DNA of 64,000 nucleotides from Pseudohaliea sp964438205. GTDB lineage: Bacteria; Pseudomonadota; Gammaproteobacteria; Pseudomonadales; Halieaceae. The stretch covers positions 34,999-98,998 of the forward strand of contig CAYTJQ010000002.1 of NCBI GenBank assembly GCA_964438205.1. Reading direction: 5' to 3'. How positions within the stretch are numbered: position 1 is the stretch's first letter; every line of letters starts with the position of its first letter. The notes below the pieces were generated by a model. That model searched no databases. It worked only from the letters and a program-made list of their open reading frames with translations, and was not told the origin of the DNA. Made by a program: the position numbers and the translations under genes. Shown in pieces: positions 27,286 to 35,700 of this stretch.

Positions 27286-27457
27286 TCCGTCCTTCCTCTT
27301 CCTTGGTCCGTTGATTCAGCTCCTCGTCCGCGAAGGGCAGGTTGGCAGCTTCGTCAAAGGTCTTCTTGCGTTTCTTGCTCCAGGCCCAGCCACAGACCCC
27401 GATGAAGGCGAGCATCAGGAAGAGGGTGGAAAGGCCGCGCAGGTCATTGATATCCAT
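27278..27457 (-). CDS. ccoQ: cbb3-type cytochrome oxidase subunit CcoQ
   Basis: A 59-codon gene read by eye in the gap between ccoO and ccoP. The product starts MDINDLRGLSTLFLMLAF, continues IGVCGWAWSKKRKKTFDEAA and ends KEEEGRND: one membrane helix, a positively charged cytoplasmic border and an acidic tail, as in CcoQ/FixQ. It starts 3 bases after the ccoO stop and overlaps ccoP by 8. CcoQ stabilises the interaction of CcoP with the CcoNO core. Confidence 0.93.
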   Translation of the reverse strand: MDINDLRGLSTLFLMLAFIGVCGWAWSKKRKKTFDEAANLPFADEELNQRTKEEEGRND

Positions 27458-27460
27458 AGC

Positions 27461-28069
27461 TCAGCGCCGCGTCTGGATCAGGGTTCCCAGCTGCTGCAGG
27501 TAGGCCACGAGGGCATCGATTTCCTTCTTGCCCGCGACCGCGGCCTTGGCACCGGCGATGTCCTCGTCCGTGTAGGGCACGCCGAGTCTGCGCAGCACGC
27601 TCATCTTCTTGCCCGTGTCCTCCCCGTCGAGGGTGCGCTCGAACAGCCAGGGATAGCCGGGCATGTTCGATTCGGGCACCACGTCCCGGGGGTTATACAG
27701 GTGCGCCCGGTGCCAGTCGTCGCTGTAGCGCTGGCCGACGCGGGCGAGGTCGGGCCCGGTGCGCTTCGAGCCCCAGAGGAAGGGATGGTCGTAGACGAAC
27801 TCCCCGGCCACGGAGTAGTGGCCGTAGCGCTCGGTTTCGGCGCGCAGGGGCCGGACCATCTGCGAGTGGCAGTTGTTGCAACCTTCGCGGATGTAGATGT
27901 CGCGGCCCTCGAGCTCCAGGGCCGGGTAGGGCTCGAGGCCGGCGATGGGCTCGTTCGTTTCCTTGGCAAACATCAGCGGGACCAGTTCCACCAGCGTGCC
28001 GAAGCTGATCGCCACGATGATGAGGATGATCATCAGGCCGACGTTTTTCTCTACCTTCTCGTGTTGCAT
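27461..28069 (-). CDS. ccoO: cbb3-type cytochrome c oxidase subunit II (monoheme)
   Basis: A 202-residue CcoO with an N-terminal anchor helix (VGLMIILIIVAISFGTLVEL), the heme site CNNCHSQMVRPL, then YGHYSVAGEFVYDHPFLWGS and RTGPDLARVG typical of the family. A distal Met (near NMPGYPWLF) is the sixth heme ligand. It carries electrons to CcoN and follows ccoN by 12 bases. Confidence 0.97.
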   Translation of the reverse strand: MQHEKVEKNVGLMIILIIVAISFGTLVELVPLMFAKETNEPIAGLEPYPALELEGRDIYIREGCNNCHSQMVRPLRAETERYGHYSVAGEFVYDHPFLWGSKRTGPDLARVGQRYSDDWHRAHLYNPRDVVPESNMPGYPWLFERTLDGEDTGKKMSVLRRLGVPYTDEDIAGAKAAVAGKKEIDALVAYLQQLGTLIQTRR

Positions 28070-28081
28070 GGGTCAGGCTCC

Positions 28082-29521
28082 TCAGGCTGCACTGGCCGAC
28101 GGCGCCGGCGCTTGTGCCGGGACGTCCTTGCGGGTGGTCATGTAGACGTTGTAAGCCATGATCAGCATGCCGGCGAAGAAGATCGCGCCGCCGAGGACAC
28201 GGACCACGTAGCCCGGGTAGCTGGCGGCCACGGATTCCACGAAGGCGTAGGTGAGCGTGCCGTCCTGGTTGTAGGCGCGCCACATGAGTCCCTGCATGAT
28301 GCCGTTCACCCACATGGAGGCGATGTAGAGCACCGTGCCGATGGTGGACATCCAGAAGTGCACGTTGATGAGGTTCGTGCTGTACATGCGCTCCCGGTTG
28401 AACAGCGGCGGAATCAGGTGGTACAGCGAGCCGATGGAGATCATGGCCACCCAGCCGAGGGCCCCGGAATGCACGTGGCCGATGGTCCAGTCCGTGTAGT
28501 GGGACAGGGCGTTCACGGTCTTGATGGACATCATGGGCCCTTCGAAGGTGGACATGCCGTAGAAGGACAGGCTCACCACCATGAAGCGCAGGATCGGGTC
28601 GTCGCGCAGCTTATGCCAGGCGCCGGACAGCGTCATGATGCCGTTGATCATGCCACCCCAGGAGGGTGCCAGGAGGATCAGGCTCATGACCATGCCGAGG
28701 CTCTGCGCCCAGTCGGGCAGGGCGGTGTAATGGAGGTGGTGCGGGCCGGCCCAGATGTACACGGCGACGAGGGCCCAGAAGTGCACGATGGACAGGCGGT
28801 AGGAGTAGACCGGGCGCTCGGCCTGCTTGGGCACGAAGTAATACATCATGCCGAGGAAGCCGGCGGTCAGGAAGAAGCCCACGGCGTTGTGGCCGTACCA
28901 CCACTGCACCATGGCATCTACGGTGCCCGAGTAGGCCGAGTAGGACTTGGTCAAGGTGACCGGCAGCGCCGCGCTATTGATGATGTGCAGAACCGCGACG
29001 GTCACGATGAACGCGCCGAAGAACCAGTTGGCCACATAGATGTGGCTGGTCTTGCGCTTGGCGATGGTGCCGAAAAAGACGACCGCGTAGAGGACCCAGA
29101 CGATGGCGATGAGGATGTCGATGGGCCACTCGAGCTCGGCATACTCTTTCGAGGAGTTGAGACCGAGGGGCAGGGTGACGGCCGCGGCGACGATCACCAG
29201 CTGCCAGCCCCAGAAGGTGATGGCCGCCAGCTTGTCTGAAATGAGCCTCGTCTGGCAGGTGCGCTGGACCACGTAGTAGGAGGTCGCGAACAGGGCACAG
29301 CCGCCGAAGGCGAAGATCACCGCGTTGGTGTGCAGCGGCCGCAGCCGGCTGAAAGTGGTCCAGGGCAGGTCGAAGTTTAGGGCCGGCCAGGCCAGCTGGG
29401 CGGCAATGAGTACGCCGACCAGCATGCCCACGATTCCCCAGACCACCGTCATGATCGCGAATTGGCGCACCACCTTGTAGTTGTACACGGGGTGCTCCAG
29501 CGCAGGGTTGAGCTCGTTCAT
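28082..29521 (-). CDS. ccoN: cbb3-type cytochrome c oxidase subunit I
   Basis: A 479-residue heme-copper oxidase catalytic subunit with 12 helices. His-containing signatures are visible: LHTNAVIFAFGG (low-spin heme ligand region), WYGHNAVGFFLTAGF (CuB ligand region), GPHHLHYTALPDWAQ (CuB His pair) and the heme-binding HVHSGALGW. It has the cbb3 set rather than the aa3 set, giving high-affinity O2 reduction under low oxygen. It is the first structural gene of the NOQP block, 84 bases after the Yip1 gene on the same strand. Confidence 0.97.
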   Translation of the reverse strand: MNELNPALEHPVYNYKVVRQFAIMTVVWGIVGMLVGVLIAAQLAWPALNFDLPWTTFSRLRPLHTNAVIFAFGGCALFATSYYVVQRTCQTRLISDKLAAITFWGWQLVIVAAAVTLPLGLNSSKEYAELEWPIDILIAIVWVLYAVVFFGTIAKRKTSHIYVANWFFGAFIVTVAVLHIINSAALPVTLTKSYSAYSGTVDAMVQWWYGHNAVGFFLTAGFLGMMYYFVPKQAERPVYSYRLSIVHFWALVAVYIWAGPHHLHYTALPDWAQSLGMVMSLILLAPSWGGMINGIMTLSGAWHKLRDDPILRFMVVSLSFYGMSTFEGPMMSIKTVNALSHYTDWTIGHVHSGALGWVAMISIGSLYHLIPPLFNRERMYSTNLINVHFWMSTIGTVLYIASMWVNGIMQGLMWRAYNQDGTLTYAFVESVAASYPGYVVRVLGGAIFFAGMLIMAYNVYMTTRKDVPAQAPAPSASAA

Positions 29522-29580
29522 GATGTCTTACCGTCGTTCGCAGGATGAAATTCGTCAGTTGCTGAATTCTAGTGGCTTTG

Positions 29581-29604
29581 CCGGACGCTATCGCAGGCGT
29601 CCGG
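29581..29604 (-). other. hairpin at the Yip1-ccoN junction
   Basis: A perfect 8-bp inverted repeat CCGGACGC/GCGTCCGG with an 8-base loop, directly after the stop of the upstream Yip1 gene. It has no U tract, and TAGAAT follows about 9 bases later on the minus strand as a possible internal -10 for ccoN. It could be a partial terminator or an RNA processing/stability element. Confidence 0.55.
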
Positions 29605-29605
29605 G

Positions 29606-30211
29606 TCAGGCATCGGTGAAGGCCGGCGCGGCGCCGTACTCCCAGGCCAGGATGGATACCACCATGATGCAGACCAGGATCACCAGCGCGATGGCGAGAA
29701 CGGCACTGGAGAACAGGAAGCCCCGCTCCTCGGGGATATTCATCACGATGGGTATCCCGAGGTACATGAGGTAAACGGACCAGCTGACGGCGACCACGCC
29801 GATGAGCAGGTCCAGCCACAGGGTCGGGTAGAAGCCCACCAGGCCGGTGACGAAAAGCGGCGTCGCCGTGAGGCCGGCGATCACGATGCCCTTGGCGACA
29901 GTGGACTCCGCGCCGTAGGTATCCGACATCCAGTGGATGAAGTAACCGATCGCGGCGACGCTGGCTACCATTACCAGGTAGAAGAGGATGCTGATCTGGA
30001 AGGCGCTCGCCGTGGTCAGGCGTATCGCCTCGTTGTAGCTGCCCACGGTCCAGCCTACGTGGCTGGTGCCATAGTACCAGGCGATTGCCGGGAACACGGC
30101 CATGATGCAGGGGTAGAGCACAAGCGCGTTGCGGGACTTCTCGGGCATGGCGGCAACGGTCCGCCAGGTCGCGCTGGGCTTGCTGATCATGCCGAACAGG
30201 TGCTGGATCAT
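29606..30211 (-). CDS. Yip1-family membrane protein, FNR-controlled
   Basis: A 201-residue integral membrane protein with about five helices (VLYPCIMAVFPAIAWYYG; ISILFYLVMVASVAAIGYFI; the LTATPLFVTGLVGF region; LLIGVVAVSWSVYLMYLGIP; AIALVILVCIMVVSIL). The family start MIQHLFGMISKPSATW is typical of bacterial Yip1-domain proteins, whose function is unknown. It lies directly upstream of ccoN and has its own perfect FNR-type promoter, so it is likely made with the cbb3 oxidase at low oxygen. A role in membrane insertion or oxidase assembly is speculation from context. Confidence 0.8.
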   Translation of the reverse strand: MIQHLFGMISKPSATWRTVAAMPEKSRNALVLYPCIMAVFPAIAWYYGTSHVGWTVGSYNEAIRLTTASAFQISILFYLVMVASVAAIGYFIHWMSDTYGAESTVAKGIVIAGLTATPLFVTGLVGFYPTLWLDLLIGVVAVSWSVYLMYLGIPIVMNIPEERGFLFSSAVLAIALVILVCIMVVSILAWEYGAAPAFTDA

Positions 30212-30244
30212 GGGGGGGATTCTCCTCGTCGCTTATGGCGGGAA

Positions 30245-30285
30245 ATTCTAATCTTATACCCACAGGGGGGGTTGATGCAGGTCAA
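30245..30285 (-). promoter_or_regulatory. FNR/ANR-type class II promoter of the Yip1-cco locus
   Basis: The perfect dyad TTGAT-GCAG-GTCAA lies at 30272-30285, and TAGAAT at 30245-30250 on the minus strand is a 5/6 match to the -10. The predicted start near 30238 puts the dyad centre at about -40.5 to -41.5. It drives the Yip1 gene and probably the ccoNOQP genes downstream. The remaining bases up to the fnr stop at 30378 show no gene. Confidence 0.75.
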
Positions 30286-30377
30286 GGTGCGATGGAAAGT
30301 CGCCCTTGAAGACCGCAGCACGGGATTGTATCCGGAGAGGCGGGGGCGGTCGCCGAAACGCCGCGCCCCGGCAGGGG

Positions 30378-31124
30378 TCAGGCGCCTTCGGCGAGCCGCT
30401 TGAGGGCGTCGAGATCGAGGACCTCGATCTCCTTGTTGTCGACACGGAGCACGTCCATCTTCTGCATGCGGCTGAAGACGCGGCTAACGGTCTCGACGGT
30501 GAGCCCGAGGTAATTGCCGATATCCACCCGCGACATGCTCAGGCGGAACTGCGTGGCGCTCAGCCTGCGCTTCGCGTTGCGCGCGGAGACGCTGAGGATG
30601 AGGGCCGCGACGCGCTCGTCGGCGGAACTCTTGCTGAGCAGGGTGATCAGCTGCTGGTCCTCGGTGATCTCGCGGCTCATGAGCTGAAAGAAATGCCGCT
30701 GCAGCTGGGGCATGGTGGCGCTCAGTTTCTCGAGCGAAGAGAAGGGGATCTCGCAGACCGCGGCCGTCTCCAGCGCCTTGGCGGAGGAGGCATGGATGTT
30801 CTTGCTGATGCCGTCCATGCCGACGATCTCACCGGGGAAATAGAAGCCGGTGACCTGCTCGCGGCCGTCGTCGGTGGTCTGGTAGGCCTTGAGCGTGCCG
30901 GCGCGGACGGCGTAGACAGACTGGAAACCGTCGCCTTCACGGTAGAGGTGATGGCCCTTCTGCAGTGGCTTGCTGCGCTGGATGATGCGATCCAGCTCGT
31001 CGACGTCCCGCGCCTCGAGGGAAAAGGGCAGGCAGATGCTGCTCAGCCGGCAGTTGCTGCAGCTGACCTGGAACTCATGGGAACAGGCTTTCTTGGTGTC
31101 CAGGTGCTGCTGCTGGGTGTTCAT
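30378..31124 (-). CDS. fnr: Crp/Fnr family oxygen-sensing transcriptional regulator FNR/ANR
   Basis: A 248-residue FNR orthologue. The four cluster ligands are present (Cys22, Cys25, Cys31 in CSNCRLSSIC, and Cys124 in AAVCEIPF), so it should carry an oxygen-labile 4Fe-4S cluster. A cyclic-nucleotide-like beta-roll is followed by the dimer helix and a helix-turn-helix SRVDIGNYLGLTVETVSRVF, whose E--SR pattern recognises TTGAT half-sites. Three perfect TTGAT-N4-GTCAA dyads occur in this window. It lies between hemN and the cco locus, a common arrangement, and has its own near-consensus sigma-70 promoter. Confidence 0.96.
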   Translation of the reverse strand: MNTQQQHLDTKKACSHEFQVSCSNCRLSSICLPFSLEARDVDELDRIIQRSKPLQKGHHLYREGDGFQSVYAVRAGTLKAYQTTDDGREQVTGFYFPGEIVGMDGISKNIHASSAKALETAAVCEIPFSSLEKLSATMPQLQRHFFQLMSREITEDQQLITLLSKSSADERVAALILSVSARNAKRRLSATQFRLSMSRVDIGNYLGLTVETVSRVFSRMQKMDVLRVDNKEIEVLDLDALKRLAEGA

Positions 31125-31150
31125 GAGGACGTTCCTTGTTGCTTACGGGA

Positions 31151-31179
31151 AAAATAAAACCCAGCCCGCAAACTGTCAA
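31151..31179 (-). promoter_or_regulatory. sigma-70 promoter of fnr
   Basis: On the minus strand, TTGACA (31174-31179, perfect -35), exactly 17 bp, then TATTTT (31151-31156). It is a strong constitutive-type promoter 27 bases before the fnr ATG. No FNR dyad is visible in this gap, so autoregulation is not indicated. Confidence 0.8.
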
Positions 31180-31211
31180 GGAAACTTTACATTAACCCTT
31201 CCGCGCCAGGG

Positions 31212-32639
31212 TCATACCGTCGCCGAGAAGCGCCGCCCCTGTTCCCGCTGCTGCACCTCGAGGTACTCGTCGAAGGGCATGCAGATGTTGCGGAGGAAGG
31301 GCCGGCCCGCTTCGTGGATGCGGATCTCCTCCTCGCCGAGAGTGAGCAGGCCGTCGGCCTCCAGCGGTGCCAGGGTGGCCAGTTCGTCGGCAAAGTGGGC
31401 CCGGAAATCGATGCCGAACTGGCGCTCACAGTCAGCGATATCCAGCGCCAGCTCGCAGATCAGGGTCATGATGACGTGGCGGCGCAGCTTGTCTTCGCTG
31501 GTCACCATGCAGCCGCGGTTCAGCGGCAGCTCGCCGGCGTCGATGCGGCGGTAGTAATCCTCCAGCTCCCGTGCGTTCTGCAGGTAGAAGTCGCCGATCT
31601 GGCTGATGGCAGAGACACCGAGGCCGAGCAGGTCGTCGGCGAGCTGCAGGGAGTAGCCCTGGAAGTTGCGCTGCAGCCGGCCCTCGCCCTGGGCCAGGGC
31701 CAGGTCGTCGTCGGGCAGCACGTAGTGGTCCATGCCGATGTGCCGGTAGCCGGCATCCTGCAGGGTGGCGCTGATCATCTGCGCGAGCACGAGCTTCTCC
31801 TCCGGCTCCGGCAGCGTGAGCCGGTCGATGGAACGCTGCGGCTTGAAGCGCTCGGGCAGGTGCGCGTAGTTGTAGCAGGCGATCCGGTCCGGGCGCAGGC
31901 CGATGACCTTGCGCAGCGTCTCCGCCATGCTGAGGTGGTCCTGGAAGGGCAGGCCGTAGATCAGGTCGAAGGAGAGCGAGCGGAAGCCGTGGCTGCGAAC
32001 GCTCTCCACCAGCCGGGCCACCTGCGCGTAGGGCTGGACCCGGTTCACCGCCTCCTGGACCCGCGGGTCGAAGTCCTGGATGCCGAGGCTCACGCGATTG
32101 AAGCCCACGCCCTTGAGCAGCGCCATGGTGTCGATATCCACGGTGCGCGGGTCGATCTCGATGGAGTATTCCCGGTAGCCTCGGTCGAGGAGCCTGAAGC
32201 TGCTCGCCAGCAGGTGCATGAGCTCGGTGATCTCCGCCGGGTCGAGGTAGGTCGGCGTACCGCCGCCCCAGTGCATCTGGGTCACCGGGCGTTCGTGGCC
32301 GACGAGCTCGCCCTGCAGGCTGATTTCCCGGGCGAGGTGATCGAGGTATTCCCGGGCGACACCGGCCTTGCGGGTCACCACCTTGTTGCAGGCGCAGTAG
32401 TAGCAGATGTCGTGACAGAAGGGCAGGTGCACGTAGATCGACAGCGGTTCCGTACGCAGCCCCTGCCGAGACTGCCAGTTCAGGTACCGCTCGAGGCGGA
32501 AGTCCTCGGTGAACTGCGGTGCCGTCGGGTAGGACGTGTAGCGCGGCCCCTGGCAGGCGTATTTCCGGGCCATGGCGATACCTTCCTGCCAGGCAGCGGG
32601 GATATCGTGGGACAGGTCGATGGTCTGGATGTCGTTCAT
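31212..32639 (-). CDS. hemN: oxygen-independent coproporphyrinogen III oxidase
   Basis: A 475-residue radical SAM enzyme that converts coproporphyrinogen III to protoporphyrinogen IX without oxygen. It has the cluster motif CHDICYYC (Cys75, Cys79, Cys82), HWGGGTPTYL, the SIEIDPR segment, GVQDF-type residues and a HemN C-terminal domain (RNICMPFDEYLE). I start at MNDIQT (32639); an in-frame ATG at 32666 would add 9 residues but falls at the predicted transcription start. AGGAGG lies 14 bases before MNDI, a long spacing. It supplies heme for the oxidase at low oxygen and is preceded by an FNR dyad. Confidence 0.95.
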   Translation of the reverse strand: MNDIQTIDLSHDIPAAWQEGIAMARKYACQGPRYTSYPTAPQFTEDFRLERYLNWQSRQGLRTEPLSIYVHLPFCHDICYYCACNKVVTRKAGVAREYLDHLAREISLQGELVGHERPVTQMHWGGGTPTYLDPAEITELMHLLASSFRLLDRGYREYSIEIDPRTVDIDTMALLKGVGFNRVSLGIQDFDPRVQEAVNRVQPYAQVARLVESVRSHGFRSLSFDLIYGLPFQDHLSMAETLRKVIGLRPDRIACYNYAHLPERFKPQRSIDRLTLPEPEEKLVLAQMISATLQDAGYRHIGMDHYVLPDDDLALAQGEGRLQRNFQGYSLQLADDLLGLGVSAISQIGDFYLQNARELEDYYRRIDAGELPLNRGCMVTSEDKLRRHVIMTLICELALDIADCERQFGIDFRAHFADELATLAPLEADGLLTLGEEEIRIHEAGRPFLRNICMPFDEYLEVQQREQGRRFSATV

Positions 32640-32673
32640 AACGGTCGCGCCGGCCTCCTTCAGCATGACCCAG

Positions 32674-32715
32674 AGGCTAGCAAGGGGCGTGTCCCAGTGC
32701 GTTGATTTGCGTCAA
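32674..32715 (-). promoter_or_regulatory. FNR/ANR-type class II promoter of hemN
   Basis: The perfect dyad TTGAT-TTGC-GTCAA lies at 32702-32715, with a TAGCCT -10-like hexamer at 32674-32679 on the minus strand. The predicted start is near 32667, again giving a dyad centre about -41.5. hemN is a known FNR/ANR target in several bacteria. The -10 is weak, as expected for an activated promoter. Confidence 0.72.
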
Positions 32716-32730
32716 CGGCGCCGCGTTCGC

Positions 32731-35700
32731 TCAGGTGGCGAGGGGGCTCAGCTCCAGGGTGACTTCTTCCAGCGGGCGCGGCATGCCGACCCCCCAGCCC
32801 TGCAGGTAGTCGACGCCGATCTCGTGCAGTGGCTCAATGAGCTCCACGGACTCGACGCTCTCGGCGATCGTTTTCTGGCCCAGGAAATGTGCCAGGTCGT
32901 TGATCGAGCGCACCATGGCGAAGTCGTTGGGGTTGTTGACCATGTCGCGGATGAACATCCCGTCGATCTTGACGTTGTCCACCGGCAGCTCGCGCAGGTA
33001 TTGGTGGCTGGCCATGCCGGTACCGAAGTCGTCCAGGGAGAAGGTGCAGCCGATGTTGCGCAGCGTGCGGATGAAGTCGGCGGCCTTGTTGAGGTTCTCG
33101 ATCGCGCCGGTCTCGGTGATCTCGAAGCACAGCTTGCTGGTGCCGACGCCGAACTCCGAGATCTGCTCGAGCACGTAGTCCATGAAGCGGTCGTCCGTGA
33201 GGCTGCTCCCGGACAGGTTGATGGAGAGCTGCGGTACCACCTTCTGCCGGTCCATCAGGCTGGAGATCCATTCGCAGACGCGGCGGACCACCCAGCGGTC
33301 GACGCCGTTGATGAAGCCGAAGCGCTCCGCCGAGGCGATGAATTCCGTTGGCGAGAGCAGGCTGCCGTCGTCCTGGCGGATCGACAGCAGCACCTCGTAA
33401 TGGTGGGTGGGAGGCTGGGAGCCGTCCAGCGCGCTCTGCACGATCGGCTGGGCGCGGAGCACCAGGCTGTCCGTGGCGATGGCCTCGTCGAGCATCACCC
33501 GCGAGCGTTCGCGCTCGCGCCGGGCCGCGGCGATCTGCTCCTCGTCGCGGTCGTAGGCTACGCAGCAGTTGCGCCCCTGCTCCTTGGCCAGCGCCAGGGC
33601 CCCTCCGGCCTGCTCCAGGACCGTATCCACGTTCGCTGTTTCAGCGGCGATCGGGGCGACACCGATGGACACGGTGAAGCTCACCGCCTCGCTGCCGAGC
33701 GGCAGGTTGTTGCCGGCGATGTCCTCGCGCATGCGCTCGGCGAAGGCCAGCGCCTCGTCGCGGTCACGATAGGCCAGCACGATGCCGAAGCGATCGTCCG
33801 CGAGCCGCGCGGTGACGGAGCGCCGTTCGTTCAGCTGTGCCAGCATCTGCGCGAAGGCGTGGATCACCGCGTCGCCCTGCTCCTCGCCGTAGAGTTCGTT
33901 GACGAGGTGGAAGCGGTCGATATCCAGCAGCAGGAAAGCGTGCTGCACGTCGTTGCGCTGGGCGTGCTCCACCGTGCGCTGCAGGCGCCGGCGCAGTGTT
34001 TCGGCGTTGAGCAGCCGCGTCTGCGGGTCGTGGGTGCGCTTGAACGTCAGCCGCTCCTGGGCGCGCGCCAGCGTGCCGTAGATGCCCTGGTCGAGCACGG
34101 ACATGCGGTCCAGCGGGTCCGGCGGCGCCAGCCCGTGGCTGAGCTTGCGGGCGAGCTGCAGGCGCGTGAGCTCGCCGACCTTCTGCCCCAGGTCATTGAC
34201 GAAGGCGAAACGCTCGCGGTCATCGCTGATCCAGACCAGGCGCATGCGCTTGCGGTGGCCCTCCCGGTCCCGGTAGCTCATCACCGTGCCGGTGCGGAGC
34301 TGGTCCACGCGTTTCAACCAGCGGTGGAGCCGCGGCAGCTGCTCCAGGCGCTCGTCCTCGGGCTCGCCGTCGCCGTCCAGCGGGGCCTCGACGGGTAACG
34401 TTTCCAGCGGCTCTTCGCCGCAGAGCACCGCCTTCAGGTCGCGCAGCGCCTTGCCGTGGGTCACATTGTCGGGCTGGGCCCGCCGGATCTCCTCGCGCAG
34501 TTCATCCAGCTGCCGGCGCAGGGACTGGGGCAGGCGGGACGACACTTTGCCCGCCTCGGCGGCCTCGAGCGCGGCGCTGACCGCCTCCAGGGTGGCCACC
34601 TGCTCCCGCCAGGGTGCCGAGCCCTCCCCCTCGCGCACGACGGTCTGCCGCAGCAGGTCACGCCAGCCGGCGTCGAGGAGCTCGAGCAGTACCCGCGGTG
34701 CGGACGGGGGCTTGATGTAGGCGGCGAGCAGGCGATCGACGGTGCGCCAGGCGCGGCGGAGCTGCTCTCGCCCCTCCATGCCACTGATGACCCGGTCGAT
34801 GTTCTTGTTCAGCGTGCGCTGGTGCTGCTGCACCAGGGAGCCGAGCCGATCGAGCGCGTCGTCGAACACCGCGCTGTCGTCCGCGTAGCCGGAGGCGACC
34901 AGGGCGACGATCTCGTCGAGCTTCCTCTCAAGGACCCGGTTCGGGAAATTCTCCGTGGTCGCGAGTCGCGAAAGCTTGTCGAGGAACTTGTGGGCCGGGT
35001 GGCCGGGGTCGGCGAAGAAGCGAGGCTCGAGCAGGGACAGACGGGCCAGGGGGATGCGCAGGCGTTCGAGGAGGGGCTTTACCCCCTCGCTGATGTCGAG
35101 GTTGCCGCGCATCGTGCTGAAGACGTCGTCGACGAACTCGAGCCGGTTGCCGGCGTCGCCGCCAAGGGCACTGCGCACCGAGGGGTCGGCGCTCTTGCCG
35201 GCGAGAAGGTTGCGCAGGGGGCTGACCTCGCCGTCACCGGCGCCTGCCAGCGTCGCGTTCTGCAGGGCGAGGAGCGCGGCGGCCACGGTCTCGGCGGAGG
35301 CCGCGGGAGCGGGGGGCTCAGTATCGTCCGCCGGCGGCGCATCCTCCTGCTCGGCTTCCTGCCGGGTCCTCAGGGCGTTGACCACGGCGTCGTAGATGGC
35401 CTCGTGCTTCTGCCGCGGCGCGCGGCGAGGCTCGTCCGCCGTCTCCCTGGCCTCCGTTGACGCCGTCGTCGAGTCCGCGGGCGCGCGCGGGCGGGGCGGC
35501 TCGAAGGCGTCGCCCCCGGCTGTATCCCCGGTCTCTCGCTCGCGCTCTCCGCGCGGTGACCGGCGCGCCGCGTCGCGCTGGAACTCGATGATGGAGCCGC
35601 CGCGGTAGAGCTCGTCCTCCAGCCCGGGCCGGAGCCCGGCCTCGGCGAGACTGCCGTTGAGGCGCGCGTAGAAGCCGGTGAGCTTGCGCACCCATTCGCG

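Noticed and set aside
25135..29239. Two long plus-strand frames opposite the cco genes
   Set aside because: His/Val/Asp-rich shadow translations; the minus strand carries complete, motif-bearing ccoGPQON genes.
29566..29605. Junction stem after Yip1 as an intrinsic terminator
   Set aside because: The stem is strong, but the following minus-strand bases are CAAAGCC, with no U tract, so full termination is unlikely.
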